Positions 22,294-31,525 of a stretch of 35,072 bases of DNA are shown piece by piece; the first letter of the stretch is position 1, and the number at the start of each line of letters is the position of its first letter. The notes under the pieces are model-generated. The model searched no databases, had not been told where the DNA came from, and was given only the letters and a program-made list of their open reading frames with translations. The translations under genes and the position numbers were made by a program. This stretch comes from Bacteroidales bacterium UBA6248 (GTDB lineage: Bacteria; Bacteroidota; Bacteroidia; Bacteroidales; Lentimicrobiaceae): positions 8,120-43,191 of the forward strand of contig DJVU01000050.1 of NCBI GenBank assembly GCA_002441345.1. The letters are read 5' to 3'.

Positions 22294-25200
22294 TCAGTGG
22301 GTTACAATCAGTTTGTGATATCTGGTTGCAGACGGATTCTGAATGGCAATAATGTATACGCCATTCGGGATTCCTGAAAGATTCAAACGATGGATTGCCG
22401 GTGCGGCAACGCGTTCTGCGTGTACAACAGATCCTGAAGCCGTTGTAAGAAGAATCGTTGTTTCTCCGTTCAGTCCCTGAATGTCGATATTCAGCATGTC
22501 ACCGGCAGGGTTGGGATAGATTCCCGTAACGATACGTTCGTCAGGATGTTTGGTGCCGCTGCAGAAATCAACCGTAATATATGCCTGTTTTATAACCGTT
22601 TGCGTGTTAATGCCATCGCTTACCGTTAGCATTACATCGTATACTCCCGGGGTGCGGTAGAAAATAACCGGATTTTGTTCGTTCGCGGTGTCGGGAACAC
22701 CTCCGGGGAAGCTCCAGGACCATGAAACGATGTTACCGGCCGAAAGGTCGGTGAAGAGAACTTCATCCTGATCGCATATCTTAACTTCGGAAGCGATAAA
22801 ATTGGCAAGCATAGGAGCAGCACCGCTGATTCCGAAATAGGTGATGTATGCCTTCATCAGTGAGTCCTTCACCGAAATGCCGTCGGCATCGACCAGCCCT
22901 CCAAATTCGAAGGATGATCCGATGGTTTTATAGTTGCCGCCGTCGTAGGCAATGGCAGCAAAATACTCCGGACTCTGGTTGCGGAACAGCGGCATACTGT
23001 TTTCGAGCGGAAGTATGCGGTCGATGTAACTGTTGTCGCCCTGGAACGAAAATGCCATGCCTTCCGTAAAGGTAGTGTCCTGACCCATCAGGGTTGACAG
23101 GTCTCCGCTCCCATCCTTGTCGCCATCAATTTTAAACATGGGATGAACCGGGGTAGGATCGTTGTATACCCAGGTATCTCCACCTTCAAGATAGATTTTG
23201 CCGTTGTTGTTCAGGAAGTTGGCAAGGATTTGCCCCTGTGTGTTCGTAAGTACTGCATTGTTGGGATATGTGCCCAGACATACGAAAACAGACTGATAAG
23301 GTCCGAGCACCAGTGGCCAGGAAGTCAGATAGTCGGCGGTAATGGAAAGATTATTCAGGCTGGTTTTAATCTTAGGTCCTGAGTTACGATTTCCGTCGAG
23401 ATCGATAATGAGTACCGGTATTTGTCCGATAATTACCGATACGAGGAAAGACGAAGTGAAATTACCGTCCGACGACATGGTAAATGTGAGGGAAGCAGTA
23501 TGCCCGCTCGGAGTATCGGGCAGTGCCGTCAGGCTGAAAACACCCTGAAGGGTTTGATATCCTTCAACCGTACCGTAATAAATGCTGTCGGTATGGATCA
23601 TCAGGTGGGGGTCATCCGAGGTAAGGAGTCCGTAAACATCCGGAGCGGGAGCCGTTCCTGCATTGAGGATTGAAAGATGAAGCTGGAAGGTTTCACCCGG
23701 ATCTGCTTTGCCGTTGTTGTTGCCGCCGGTATCGCTGATCTGCGAGCCGCCAAAATTCAGGGTTACCGAATGCGCCGTTACCAGGAAATTTCCCGACCAG
23801 TCGTGATCTGATGATACTGCCTCAAATTCAAAAGCTATTTTGTATCCGTCGGGTACATCTGTGCTTACGCTGAATGCAAATTCATCGGGAATAGCAAGCG
23901 TTTGACCTGCCGGGATAAGCGGATACAGTCCGGTGGTATCGGTCAGGGTTATGAAAGGATCGGTGCTGCGAATGGTAACCTGAACGTCGGCAACGTCTTC
24001 GGTACCTGCATTCCGGATGCCGAGAGCCATGAATACGGACTCGCCGAAATCGAGCTGCTGGTTATTGTTAGCAGCGGCATCGTTGATGGCGTGGTTTCCG
24101 TATACCAGATAAGGACCCTCAAGCGGAAGAACTTCAATCTGTGTAAGGTAGGGGATGCAATTGTAGGCTGTAACCGCCAGCGTCATTTCACCGACATCTG
24201 TAAGCGTAGGTATTGAAATAACGGCCACACCGTTGTTAACAGCAGCCGACCCCAGTATTTCGCCATTCATGGTCAGGGCAGCAAAAGCTCCTTCGGTCGG
24301 GCAGTTAACCGTAAACTGGTTCGATCCGATAAAGGCGACCGGCTCGTGTGTTACACTCAGCGTCTGAGGCATGGCAGTTCTGACAACTACAGACGGATCA
24401 CCGAAAATAAGCCAGGTATCGGTCATGTCTGCTCCGCCGGAGCCATAGGTGTCGTTCATCTTCATGCATCCGTTCATCGAGATCCCGCCGAATGTGCGTT
24501 TTATGTTGTTATCGTAGGATTCAACCAAAATATCAACCATCTCATCCTGTCCTTCCATGGGAGGATTCCAGGTTTGATTAATAGTGGACATAAGGGCTGC
24601 AACAGCTCCGGTCGGGCCGTTGGCATTGCCTGCCCTGAGCCATGCTTCCGCGAAACAGGTTCCGTTGAGGAAATCGCCGTTGACGCAGGCAACCGACCAG
24701 ATAAATGGCCACATGTTGTTGTTGACAAGTCCGTTAACTCCGGTATTGGAAAAACCGGTGGTACTCCAGGAGGTCTGGCTGCCATGGCCGGTGTAGTTGA
24801 TGATGGAACGGCCTGCATTTACTTCCGTGGATACGTGGGTACTGTTCGGATTACCGGGGAGATCCTCGCCACCACGGGTACCGTCGTAGAGCTCAGCTAC
24901 CGTAGCGTAGGTGTAGCCAACGAGGTCGGTTCGTATGTTGCGCATATGCTGCCAGTCGTATTCCCCGTCATCGCCTGTTCCTTCACCGGACGCAATTCCC
25001 ACACCGGCTGCAAACCAGTCGACGCTGGTATCGGGATTTTTCTCGTATGCTATAGTTCGAACAACCTGTGTTTGAACCTGCTGGGCATTTTCTGCTGAAA
25101 AGCGCCCTACAAAAACATCGGGATAATGATCGTTTCCGGCAAGGTAGCCGTATGCATGATCGGAAGGACCTCCTATGTTACCCGACGTTACCGTTGGAAC

Positions 25201-26130
25201 CTGGGCGTGATCGCCGACAAGAAGAAGGTACGTGAGACCGTTAGTGGCATAATAATCGGCAACGTAATTTTTTATGGCAGTGGAATTGGCTCCAATTTCG
25301 GTAACATCCACCATTTCCACGGGAATTCCTATGGTACGTTTCCATTCCACGAAATCCTCCATTTCGCCCATGAATGTTTTATAGCAGATGATGAGCATAT
25401 TCCCCTGTTCTTCCAGCGGTGTGTAACGCGATGTTTGTGACGGGGCATTCAGGAAATGCCGGTCATATATCCGGCTGAACTCCGATGAAATCCTTTCGGG
25501 CATATTGCCGCGGTTCAGCACATTAACAGCAGATGTTCCGGTCTGGCGGATTTCAAGCGTCATTTCATAATACACCCTCAGTACTTTTGTTACGGGGTTG
25601 TATGCGAAAGGACTTGCCACAATGGTCTGACCCCTGTGATCACGCAGGATGTAAGGATCCCGGACAAAGGCCTGATCAGCGGGGAAGAAATTGTCGGTTT
25701 CATAAACTTTACCATAACTGTAAGGTACCGAAGCCGGATCGATGTCGCGGGTGAAATTACCCTTGGAAGGCGCTATCTCGATAAACGGATAGTCAATGTA
25801 ACGCGACGATACCACATTTAACTCCATCAGTGCCTGATCGGGGATAATTACCGAAGCCGTAAGTTTGGGCAGATCCGGATTTCCTTCCTCAAGTAATGAA
25901 GTTGCTCCTGAAACCTGCGGTATAAAAGCTTCGCCCCGCGGAGTAGCGACAGGAACAAGGTTAAATCCTCCGATACGGAATTGTACCACACTCGATTGAT
26001 CATCCGATGACAAAAGTGTGACAGACGCAGGCGAAGGATTATCGGCTGTTATGGTTACCCAGTTTTGAGCCCGGACTGTGGTTGCTGAAACCAGAAGTAC
26101 CAGAAGCAGCAGTGATTTTAATTTTCTCAT
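22294..26130 (-). CDS. Gingipain R-like C25 cysteine peptidase with PKD and T9SS sorting domain
   Basis: This 1278-residue secreted protease precursor has a signal peptide at 1-21 and a C25 propeptide to Arg235. The mature start YTPLEEQ follows Arg235, echoing the autocleaved R/YTPVEEK junction of RgpB. The caspase-like catalytic domain spans about 236-600: Glu383 (ASGEG), Asp392 (GEYDWQH) at the place of the S1 Asp163 of RgpB, His449 (NYTGHGSQTSW) and Cys482 (VACVNGDF). The His-Cys spacing of 33 is that of RgpB. Next come an Ig-like domain, two NNN-x-DxGE repeat domains (about 680-900), an amidotransferase-like fold (about 905-1060), a PKD domain (about 1108-1190) and a type A T9SS sorting domain (IYPNPAGDMLNIDI to the end). 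Cleavage after arginine is predicted. It is downstream of and 20 bases from the Kgp-like gene. Confidence 0.93.
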   Translation of the reverse strand: MRKLKSLLLLVLLVSATTVRAQNWVTITADNPSPASVTLLSSDDQSSVVQFRIGGFNLVPVATPRGEAFIPQVSGATSLLEEGNPDLPKLTASVIIPDQALMELNVVSSRYIDYPFIEIAPSKGNFTRDIDPASVPYSYGKVYETDNFFPADQAFVRDPYILRDHRGQTIVASPFAYNPVTKVLRVYYEMTLEIRQTGTSAVNVLNRGNMPERISSEFSRIYDRHFLNAPSQTSRYTPLEEQGNMLIICYKTFMGEMEDFVEWKRTIGIPVEMVDVTEIGANSTAIKNYVADYYATNGLTYLLLVGDHAQVPTVTSGNIGGPSDHAYGYLAGNDHYPDVFVGRFSAENAQQVQTQVVRTIAYEKNPDTSVDWFAAGVGIASGEGTGDDGEYDWQHMRNIRTDLVGYTYATVAELYDGTRGGEDLPGNPNSTHVSTEVNAGRSIINYTGHGSQTSWSTTGFSNTGVNGLVNNNMWPFIWSVACVNGDFLNGTCFAEAWLRAGNANGPTGAVAALMSTINQTWNPPMEGQDEMVDILVESYDNNIKRTFGGISMNGCMKMNDTYGSGGADMTDTWLIFGDPSVVVRTAMPQTLSVTHEPVAFIGSNQFTVNCPTEGAFAALTMNGEILGSAAVNNGVAVISIPTLTDVGEMTLAVTAYNCIPYLTQIEVLPLEGPYLVYGNHAINDAAANNNQQLDFGESVFMALGIRNAGTEDVADVQVTIRSTDPFITLTDTTGLYPLIPAGQTLAIPDEFAFSVSTDVPDGYKIAFEFEAVSSDHDWSGNFLVTAHSVTLNFGGSQISDTGGNNNGKADPGETFQLHLSILNAGTAPAPDVYGLLTSDDPHLMIHTDSIYYGTVEGYQTLQGVFSLTALPDTPSGHTASLTFTMSSDGNFTSSFLVSVIIGQIPVLIIDLDGNRNSGPKIKTSLNNLSITADYLTSWPLVLGPYQSVFVCLGTYPNNAVLTNTQGQILANFLNNNGKIYLEGGDTWVYNDPTPVHPMFKIDGDKDGSGDLSTLMGQDTTFTEGMAFSFQGDNSYIDRILPLENSMPLFRNQSPEYFAAIAYDGGNYKTIGSSFEFGGLVDADGISVKDSLMKAYITYFGISGAAPMLANFIASEVKICDQDEVLFTDLSAGNIVSWSWSFPGGVPDTANEQNPVIFYRTPGVYDVMLTVSDGINTQTVIKQAYITVDFCSGTKHPDERIVTGIYPNPAGDMLNIDIQGLNGETTILLTTASGSVVHAERVAAPAIHRLNLSGIPNGVYIIAIQNPSATRYHKLIVTH

Positions 26131-26150
26131 TGACTTACCGTGTTTATATA

Positions 26151-29100
26151 TTATTCAGAAACAATGACTTTCATAACCGAGATTTCGCCTTCCGATTCCA
26201 TCCGGAGGAAGTACAGTCCTTTTTCAAGACCTTCCGCACTGAGCACCAGGCTGTGACTTCCCTGCGGAAATTCCCTGTCGGCGATGGTCCGTACCGTCTG
26301 TCCAGGAACGTTCGACAGACTCAGGTTTACAGACGACTGGCGCGAAAGGGTTAAGGTGATGTTCAGGTTTTTGCTGAAGGGGTTCGGATAAATGCTCAGG
26401 CCTTCGGGGCTTCCATCCTGTCCGGTTTTTACTACGGAGAACCAGATGGTTTCAGAGGGGAGGGATTCGCATCCTTCTGGTGAAGTAACCACCACATGGT
26501 AATAATCGGAAACCAGAGGCTCATAGATCTGGCCGTTAGCGCCTTCAATGGGGCCGTCGGAATTATACCACTGGTTTCCTTCGGTAACACTCGAAATAAG
26601 TTGCGTTGCATTGTGCTCGATAACCGGAGTTTCCGGAATTCCGAACACGTTTACCGACAATGTATCGGATGCGGCATTCATCAGGTTGATGGCCGTAACC
26701 GTAAACCCGGTGCTGTCGCTGACCCAGGCAGTCGGATTAAATATTGCAGGATCTGATAACAGTTCCTGAGGCTCCCACTGATAAAGAACGGTTCCCGAAG
26801 AGTTCAGCACAAAGGCGAACAGGTTTGCTTCTCCCTCTCCGCACATACCGGAAGGATACGAAAATGCCTTTACGTTATAGGCTGTGCCTGATCCGCCGGA
26901 GGCCGAAGGGAAGATAATATCGTCGATATAGGCTGCATCGCTTCCGCCGGTGGCACTTCCGTCCTTGCTGTAGGTCCACTTGAAGGTATGCGTACCTGTG
27001 GTTACAGGATAGGTAACGGTACCGAATGACTCGTTTCCTGACCAGGCTCCTTTTTCGGCATTGTCGATGTAGAATTTCAGAAAATCATATCCGCTTTCGC
27101 TGGAAACTCTCTTAGCAAAGGAAATATTATCGTTAACGTTTACATCCATGGTAATCTGCAGGGTGGTGGATGCATTGTGTCCGATAACACCCGAGCGGGC
27201 AGCATACGTTCCGCTGTTGACGGGGCTGGTGGTTATGGTCCAGGGAGCCGGGCTGTTGTTGACCCATGGGAACATTGAGAAATCGCCCGTTTCAAAACCT
27301 TCAACAATCAGTCCGACTTTAGGGGTGTATACACGGCTCGAGTTATACAATCCCGAGCTGTTGGCGTAGTAAAACTCAATGATGCTGCCAACGGGAGCTT
27401 CAGGGCTTACATAAACGCGGTAAACGGCATTCCGGGCAAATCCCTGCTCAATGTCACCGATTTCGTACTGTATCTGGTCAACGGTGATCCATTCGCTTTC
27501 GGTAAACAGGTGAGCAACGGCATCAGGGGCAGGGCAGTGTCCGCTGTTGCTGACAGGGAATGAGATAACGACATCCTCGCCGGGATCGAGGCGGCGGTTG
27601 CCGTTTCCGGTGCCCTGCAGAAAATCGTCAATAATAATATCGCCCGAAGAAAGCAGAGGTGCATTCAGTTTCAGGGTGAACGTTGAATTCCAGGTTTCAT
27701 TGCCGTCGGAAATATTCAGCTCAAAAACGGCAGGATGCTGGTCGGGCAGCCACTCACTGGCTGTAACTTCAAACACATACTCCTGCGCACTGATCTCTCC
27801 CGGTTCAATATCCGGCCAGTTGGTGGTACTCTGTTTAATCTCAACGTAAGGACTTGCGCTAGTAAGGGTAAGGTTCAGATTTTGAGCCGGAGAGTTACCA
27901 ACGTTCTTGAGCGACATGGTAAATCCGAACGATTCGCCGTAATCGGGTAACTGGTTGTTATTCCCTTTTATATCGTTGACGATCTGTGACTGAAGCAGAA
28001 CATACGGCCCTTCGGGGGATGCAACAACTACCGTTCCCATGTAAGGCTGCCTGTTTTGTGCCGTTACCACAACATCGGCATTACCGGGAACGGTAATGGG
28101 ATTGAGGGCAACTTCAGCTATTCCTTCCTCATTGGCAAGGGCACTTCCGTAAAGCACTCCGTCTTTTGAAATTGCCACATAGGCATACGGTTCTGCATTA
28201 ACCGTAAAGGAGGCGGACTGCAGTGGCATCAGGGCTTCATACGTTACCGTCATGGGAGCCGGTATGCCAAAATACACCATCAGTGAGGGGTCGCCCATAA
28301 GACAGTATATTTGCCAGTAATAGGTAATTTTTGACGAACCCGATTCGGTAACTGCCAGGTTTCCGGCAACAAACATCTGCGACATAGTGGTAAACCATTC
28401 CGCGAAAGCCTCTCCGTGGTCGTGAAACGCCCTGTCGTAGCTTCCCGGACCGGTTTGCTCATAGGTGGGATATAAGGTAACCTGGCCAAGGCCGACTCCA
28501 AAATAATAATCTTCATCCCAGTAGGTACTGTTTGAAGCACCAATGTAACCAATGGCTCCCTTGTCCTGAGCCCTGAGTAATTCTTCGCCGAAACAGTTGG
28601 TATTGTATGTGCTTGTCAGGCAGCAATTTCCTACAAGAAGGGGGTATTTGCCGTAGTTTTGCAGGCCGGGAATATCTGAAATTTCAAATGCCGGGTCTGA
28701 CCAGCCGCTGGAACTTCCGTGAGCAGTGTAGTTTCCATACCCTACGCCGTCGCTAACGTTTTGAATAATTGCCGATGAAGCACTTCCCGACGCAGGGTAA
28801 AGGTAAGTGTTGCTGTATATGCCGTGGGCTTCGTTGAAATACGTTGTGGTTCCGTAGTTGATCTGCCCGTTTCCGTGGGTGGCGGCAAAATTCCCGTCAA
28901 CACCAGAAACCATAACGGCTTCTCCAAGAAAGGACGGATCGGGGAAAAGATACTGCTCATACATCAGCGTTTTGTCGATCTGAGGCTGCAGCTGTGCCAC
29001 GGAGGTGGCTGAAAACCTTCCGTAGTAAACTTCGGGAAGCACATCGCCGGTATATTCGCAGTAGTAGAGGTCGGTAACATGTCCGCTCTGGCTGTAAGCC

Positions 29101-30068
29101 GGTATTTGGGCAACATCACCCACAAAAAGAACAAAACTGGGTGAGGGATCTTCCGGGGTGCCGGCATTGTAAATGCCCTGAAGGTAATTTTTAATGGATG
29201 CGGTTGTAGTCCCCACATCCGGGTTATTTGTGTAAGCTTCAATGATTGTGAAACCTTTGCGCGTTTTCCACTGAATATATGGCTGAAGCGCATCCTGAAA
29301 CATGGGGTCGGAAACGATAACCATCTTCACCGGATAGCGGGTTAGATTTCCCCTCTGCGATGATCCGGTATTCAGGTTGTTCAGGAAGCTGAACCCGTTG
29401 AAAAACGGCGAACGTGTTTTGTCGGCCAGCAGGGTGGTGGCGGCGTAGTCGCCCCCCCGGAACCGTACATCAATTACCATGTTTTCGTAAACCCGTATGG
29501 TGCCGGCAGCCGGATTGTATTCCACGGGATATACTTCCAGGCGGGCAATCCCTGAGCTGCGCATGGTGCCTATAACCTCAATGCGTGCAGGAGTGCTGCG
29601 TAAATAGGCTGCCGACTGGTATGCCCTGCGATCGATCACAAACGGCAAGGTGCCGGACTGACTTTTAGCAACGCCGGGCTGCGTGGGCATCAGAGCATTT
29701 GAAATGCCAAAATCGGACAGCCTGTATTCTTTAACATCAAAGGATACAACGGTTACTTCGGGAACCGCATTTGCCGGAATTTCTATCAGCTTCCTCATTA
29801 CAGGCAGTTTAGGCATGCCTTCCTCCCAGGTAAAAGTGTAAGCCGGAGCAGAAATTTCGGTAAACAATCCCTCAGAAGTGTTTACATCAAAATAGTCAAA
29901 AGAGGAAAAGACGTTTCTTGCCCTGATTCCGCTGAAGGTGTCCTCCTCCAGTGTAATGCCGTTTGCCTGCGAAGCGTTCAGCACAATCTGAGCAGTGGCT
30001 TGTATGCCCGTAATGATAAAGAATACCGTCATACAGACGACGGTTAGTCGAAGTACTACTTTTTTCAT
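26151..30068 (-). CDS. Gingipain K-like C25 cysteine peptidase with T9SS sorting domain
   Basis: This 1305-residue secreted protease precursor has a signal peptide (MKKVVLRL to TAQ) and a propeptide likely ending at Arg239 or Arg244 before YPVKMVIV. The catalytic domain contains Asp391 (GVDGNF), His450 (NYTAHGSSSGW) and Cys483, the second Cys of VGNCCLT. As in Kgp, a CC pair occurs and His and Cys are 33 apart. Asp520 in YWDEDYY matches the S1 Asp516 of Kgp, so lysine specificity is predicted. AYVAISKDGVLYGSALAN follows in the Ig-like domain, almost as in Kgp. Downstream are two NNN-x-DxGE-type domains, a jelly-roll adhesin-like domain (EGFETGDF to DAAYIDDIIFP), Ig-like modules and a T9SS sorting domain (LSIYPNPFSKNLNI). 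It is the first gene of a two-gene operon. Confidence 0.93.
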   Translation of the reverse strand: MKKVVLRLTVVCMTVFFIITGIQATAQIVLNASQANGITLEEDTFSGIRARNVFSSFDYFDVNTSEGLFTEISAPAYTFTWEEGMPKLPVMRKLIEIPANAVPEVTVVSFDVKEYRLSDFGISNALMPTQPGVAKSQSGTLPFVIDRRAYQSAAYLRSTPARIEVIGTMRSSGIARLEVYPVEYNPAAGTIRVYENMVIDVRFRGGDYAATTLLADKTRSPFFNGFSFLNNLNTGSSQRGNLTRYPVKMVIVSDPMFQDALQPYIQWKTRKGFTIIEAYTNNPDVGTTTASIKNYLQGIYNAGTPEDPSPSFVLFVGDVAQIPAYSQSGHVTDLYYCEYTGDVLPEVYYGRFSATSVAQLQPQIDKTLMYEQYLFPDPSFLGEAVMVSGVDGNFAATHGNGQINYGTTTYFNEAHGIYSNTYLYPASGSASSAIIQNVSDGVGYGNYTAHGSSSGWSDPAFEISDIPGLQNYGKYPLLVGNCCLTSTYNTNCFGEELLRAQDKGAIGYIGASNSTYWDEDYYFGVGLGQVTLYPTYEQTGPGSYDRAFHDHGEAFAEWFTTMSQMFVAGNLAVTESGSSKITYYWQIYCLMGDPSLMVYFGIPAPMTVTYEALMPLQSASFTVNAEPYAYVAISKDGVLYGSALANEEGIAEVALNPITVPGNADVVVTAQNRQPYMGTVVVASPEGPYVLLQSQIVNDIKGNNNQLPDYGESFGFTMSLKNVGNSPAQNLNLTLTSASPYVEIKQSTTNWPDIEPGEISAQEYVFEVTASEWLPDQHPAVFELNISDGNETWNSTFTLKLNAPLLSSGDIIIDDFLQGTGNGNRRLDPGEDVVISFPVSNSGHCPAPDAVAHLFTESEWITVDQIQYEIGDIEQGFARNAVYRVYVSPEAPVGSIIEFYYANSSGLYNSSRVYTPKVGLIVEGFETGDFSMFPWVNNSPAPWTITTSPVNSGTYAARSGVIGHNASTTLQITMDVNVNDNISFAKRVSSESGYDFLKFYIDNAEKGAWSGNESFGTVTYPVTTGTHTFKWTYSKDGSATGGSDAAYIDDIIFPSASGGSGTAYNVKAFSYPSGMCGEGEANLFAFVLNSSGTVLYQWEPQELLSDPAIFNPTAWVSDSTGFTVTAINLMNAASDTLSVNVFGIPETPVIEHNATQLISSVTEGNQWYNSDGPIEGANGQIYEPLVSDYYHVVVTSPEGCESLPSETIWFSVVKTGQDGSPEGLSIYPNPFSKNLNITLTLSRQSSVNLSLSNVPGQTVRTIADREFPQGSHSLVLSAEGLEKGLYFLRMESEGEISVMKVIVSE

Positions 30069-30112
30069 GAAAGTGTGTGTTGTTTGAAAAACTCCCGCAT
30101 AGGTTAATCTCG

Positions 30113-30120
30113 CAAAGCTA
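30113..30120 (-). promoter_or_regulatory. Peptidase operon promoter, -7 element
   Basis: TAGCTTTG on the minus strand is a perfect TAnnTTTG, 44 bases before the ATG at 30068. It should drive both C25 peptidase genes. An inverted repeat lies just upstream of it. Confidence 0.65.
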
Positions 30121-30138
30121 TATATAAATCCCCATAAA

Positions 30139-30168
30139 CGTACTTTTTAACAATAAAAAATAAGTACG
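30139..30168. repeat. Inverted repeat upstream of the peptidase operon promoter
   Basis: CGTACTT (30139-30145) and AAGTACG (30162-30168) are perfect 7-base arms around a 16-base A/T-rich centre, 19 bases upstream of the -7 element. It could be an activator site for the peptidase operon or a weak 3' structure of the permease gene. Confidence 0.4.
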
Positions 30169-30259
30169 CTAAGGCCTTGAGGAATAAATATTTAAATACC
30201 TGCATTTGTTTTTAGCTTATTTTTGGTAGTATACAGGAAGGCAACTTATTCACAATCAG

Positions 30260-31501
30260 TTACCTGGAATGCAGTGCAGCGGTAATTGAGCGGACTTTGG
30301 TAACATAGTGAACGGGAAACCAGGCGGCAATAAATCCGATAGCAGAAACTACGATAAAGACATAGAGGAAGTCTTTCCACTGCATTACAACGGGATAGGC
30401 ATCGATTAGGAATGATCCGCCTTCCGCGTTGATTTTAATGAGTCCGGATTTTTGCTGAGCCAGTCCTGCCAGTGCTCCTAAAAGCATTCCTGCCAGTGCC
30501 CCGCCGAAGGAAACCAGCATCCCTTCGGCCATAAATATTTTCCGGATCAGGCGTTCGCCTGCACCCAGGCTGTGCAATATGGCGATATCCCTGCGTTTAT
30601 CGAGAATAAGCATAGAGAGGGAGCCGATTACATTAAAGGTTGCGATAAAAAGAATAAAGCTGAGAATCAGGAATATGGCCCATTTTTCGGAACGCATGAT
30701 GCGGTAGAGCGTTTCCTGTTGCTCGAATCGGTTTTGAACAAGAAATTCTTCACCGGCAACCTGCTTTATCTGCTTCTGAATCGTATGCATGTCGGCTCCT
30801 TCAAGGAGTGCGATTTCCACAGCCGACAGTTCATTGGAGTATTCCAGGAGTTCTCCGGCAAAACTTAGCGGAACCAGCATGTATTTGCTGTCGAAGTCCT
30901 GCTGAACTGAGAAAATACCGGAAGGGCGGATATCGAGCCGGCTGAAAGCCTGTTCGGGATTCAATCCCGGCGTTCCGCTGCGTCGGGGGGCGTACACTTC
31001 GATCTCACGCTGGAAGTTATCCAGGTTTATTCCAAGATAATAGGCAACCCCTTGCCCCGGTACAGCCAGGGGTTTTCCCCTGAATTCAAGCATCAGGCTT
31101 CCCTCTGCCATCATCCCGTTTAGTCCCGACCATGTCTGGTAGTTGGTATCAACGCCTTTGATCGTGGCGAGGTACTGATTGCTGCCGTAACGCAGCAGCA
31201 CTTTTTCTTCTATTATTCCTGTTTGTGCCCTGACTCCCGGTATGGCTGCCACCCTGCTCCACGGATATGCTGTTGAATCCAGGGTTTTTCCTGAAGCAGG
31301 CATCACTCTGATTTCGGGATCGAAGGTGTTGAACAGCGAAACAACAAGGCTTTCGAAACCGTTAAAAACAGAAAGAACCACAATAAGTGCCATTGTACCG
31401 ATGGTTACACCGGCAACCGAAACCCCTGAAATGATGTTGATGACGTTGTGAGACTTTTTCGATTTCAGGTATCTCCAGGCGATAAACAATGGCAGTTTCA
31501 T
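30260..31501 (-). CDS. FtsX-family ABC permease, LolC/LolE type
   Basis: This 413-residue inner-membrane protein has one N-terminal membrane helix after the conserved FIAWRYLKSKKSHNVINIIS. A periplasmic MacB-like domain spans about 45-265. Three C-terminal helices follow: WAIFLILSFILFIATFNVIG, then about 318-345, then about 375-400. The linker LDKRRDIAILHSLGAGERLIRKIF is the coupling helix that meets the ATPase. LolC/E proteins extract lipoproteins for transport to the outer membrane; Bacteroidota often carry one such gene and keep the ATPase (LolD) elsewhere, and none is seen here. I choose the ATG at 31501; a TTG at 31525 is the alternative and touches the rbfA stop. It is cotranscribed with rbfA, which is 24 bases upstream. 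Confidence 0.88.
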   Translation of the reverse strand: MKLPLFIAWRYLKSKKSHNVINIISGVSVAGVTIGTMALIVVLSVFNGFESLVVSLFNTFDPEIRVMPASGKTLDSTAYPWSRVAAIPGVRAQTGIIEEKVLLRYGSNQYLATIKGVDTNYQTWSGLNGMMAEGSLMLEFRGKPLAVPGQGVAYYLGINLDNFQREIEVYAPRRSGTPGLNPEQAFSRLDIRPSGIFSVQQDFDSKYMLVPLSFAGELLEYSNELSAVEIALLEGADMHTIQKQIKQVAGEEFLVQNRFEQQETLYRIMRSEKWAIFLILSFILFIATFNVIGSLSMLILDKRRDIAILHSLGAGERLIRKIFMAEGMLVSFGGALAGMLLGALAGLAQQKSGLIKINAEGGSFLIDAYPVVMQWKDFLYVFIVVSAIGFIAAWFPVHYVTKVRSITAALHSR

Positions 31502-31525
31502 TGCACAGCGTTTTTTAATGTGCAA
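31501..31525 (-). promoter_or_regulatory. Stem-loop abutting the permease start codon
   Basis: In the mRNA TTGCACA, an 11-base A-rich loop, then TGTGCAA form a perfect 7-bp stem in the rbfA-permease gap, and the last stem base is the A of the ATG. It could tie permease translation to ribosomes arriving from rbfA. Confidence 0.45.

Noticed and set aside
24346..25098. 250-codon open frame on the plus strand inside the RgpB-like gene
   Set aside because: It overlaps the catalytic domain of a clear C25 peptidase and shows no protein-family features.
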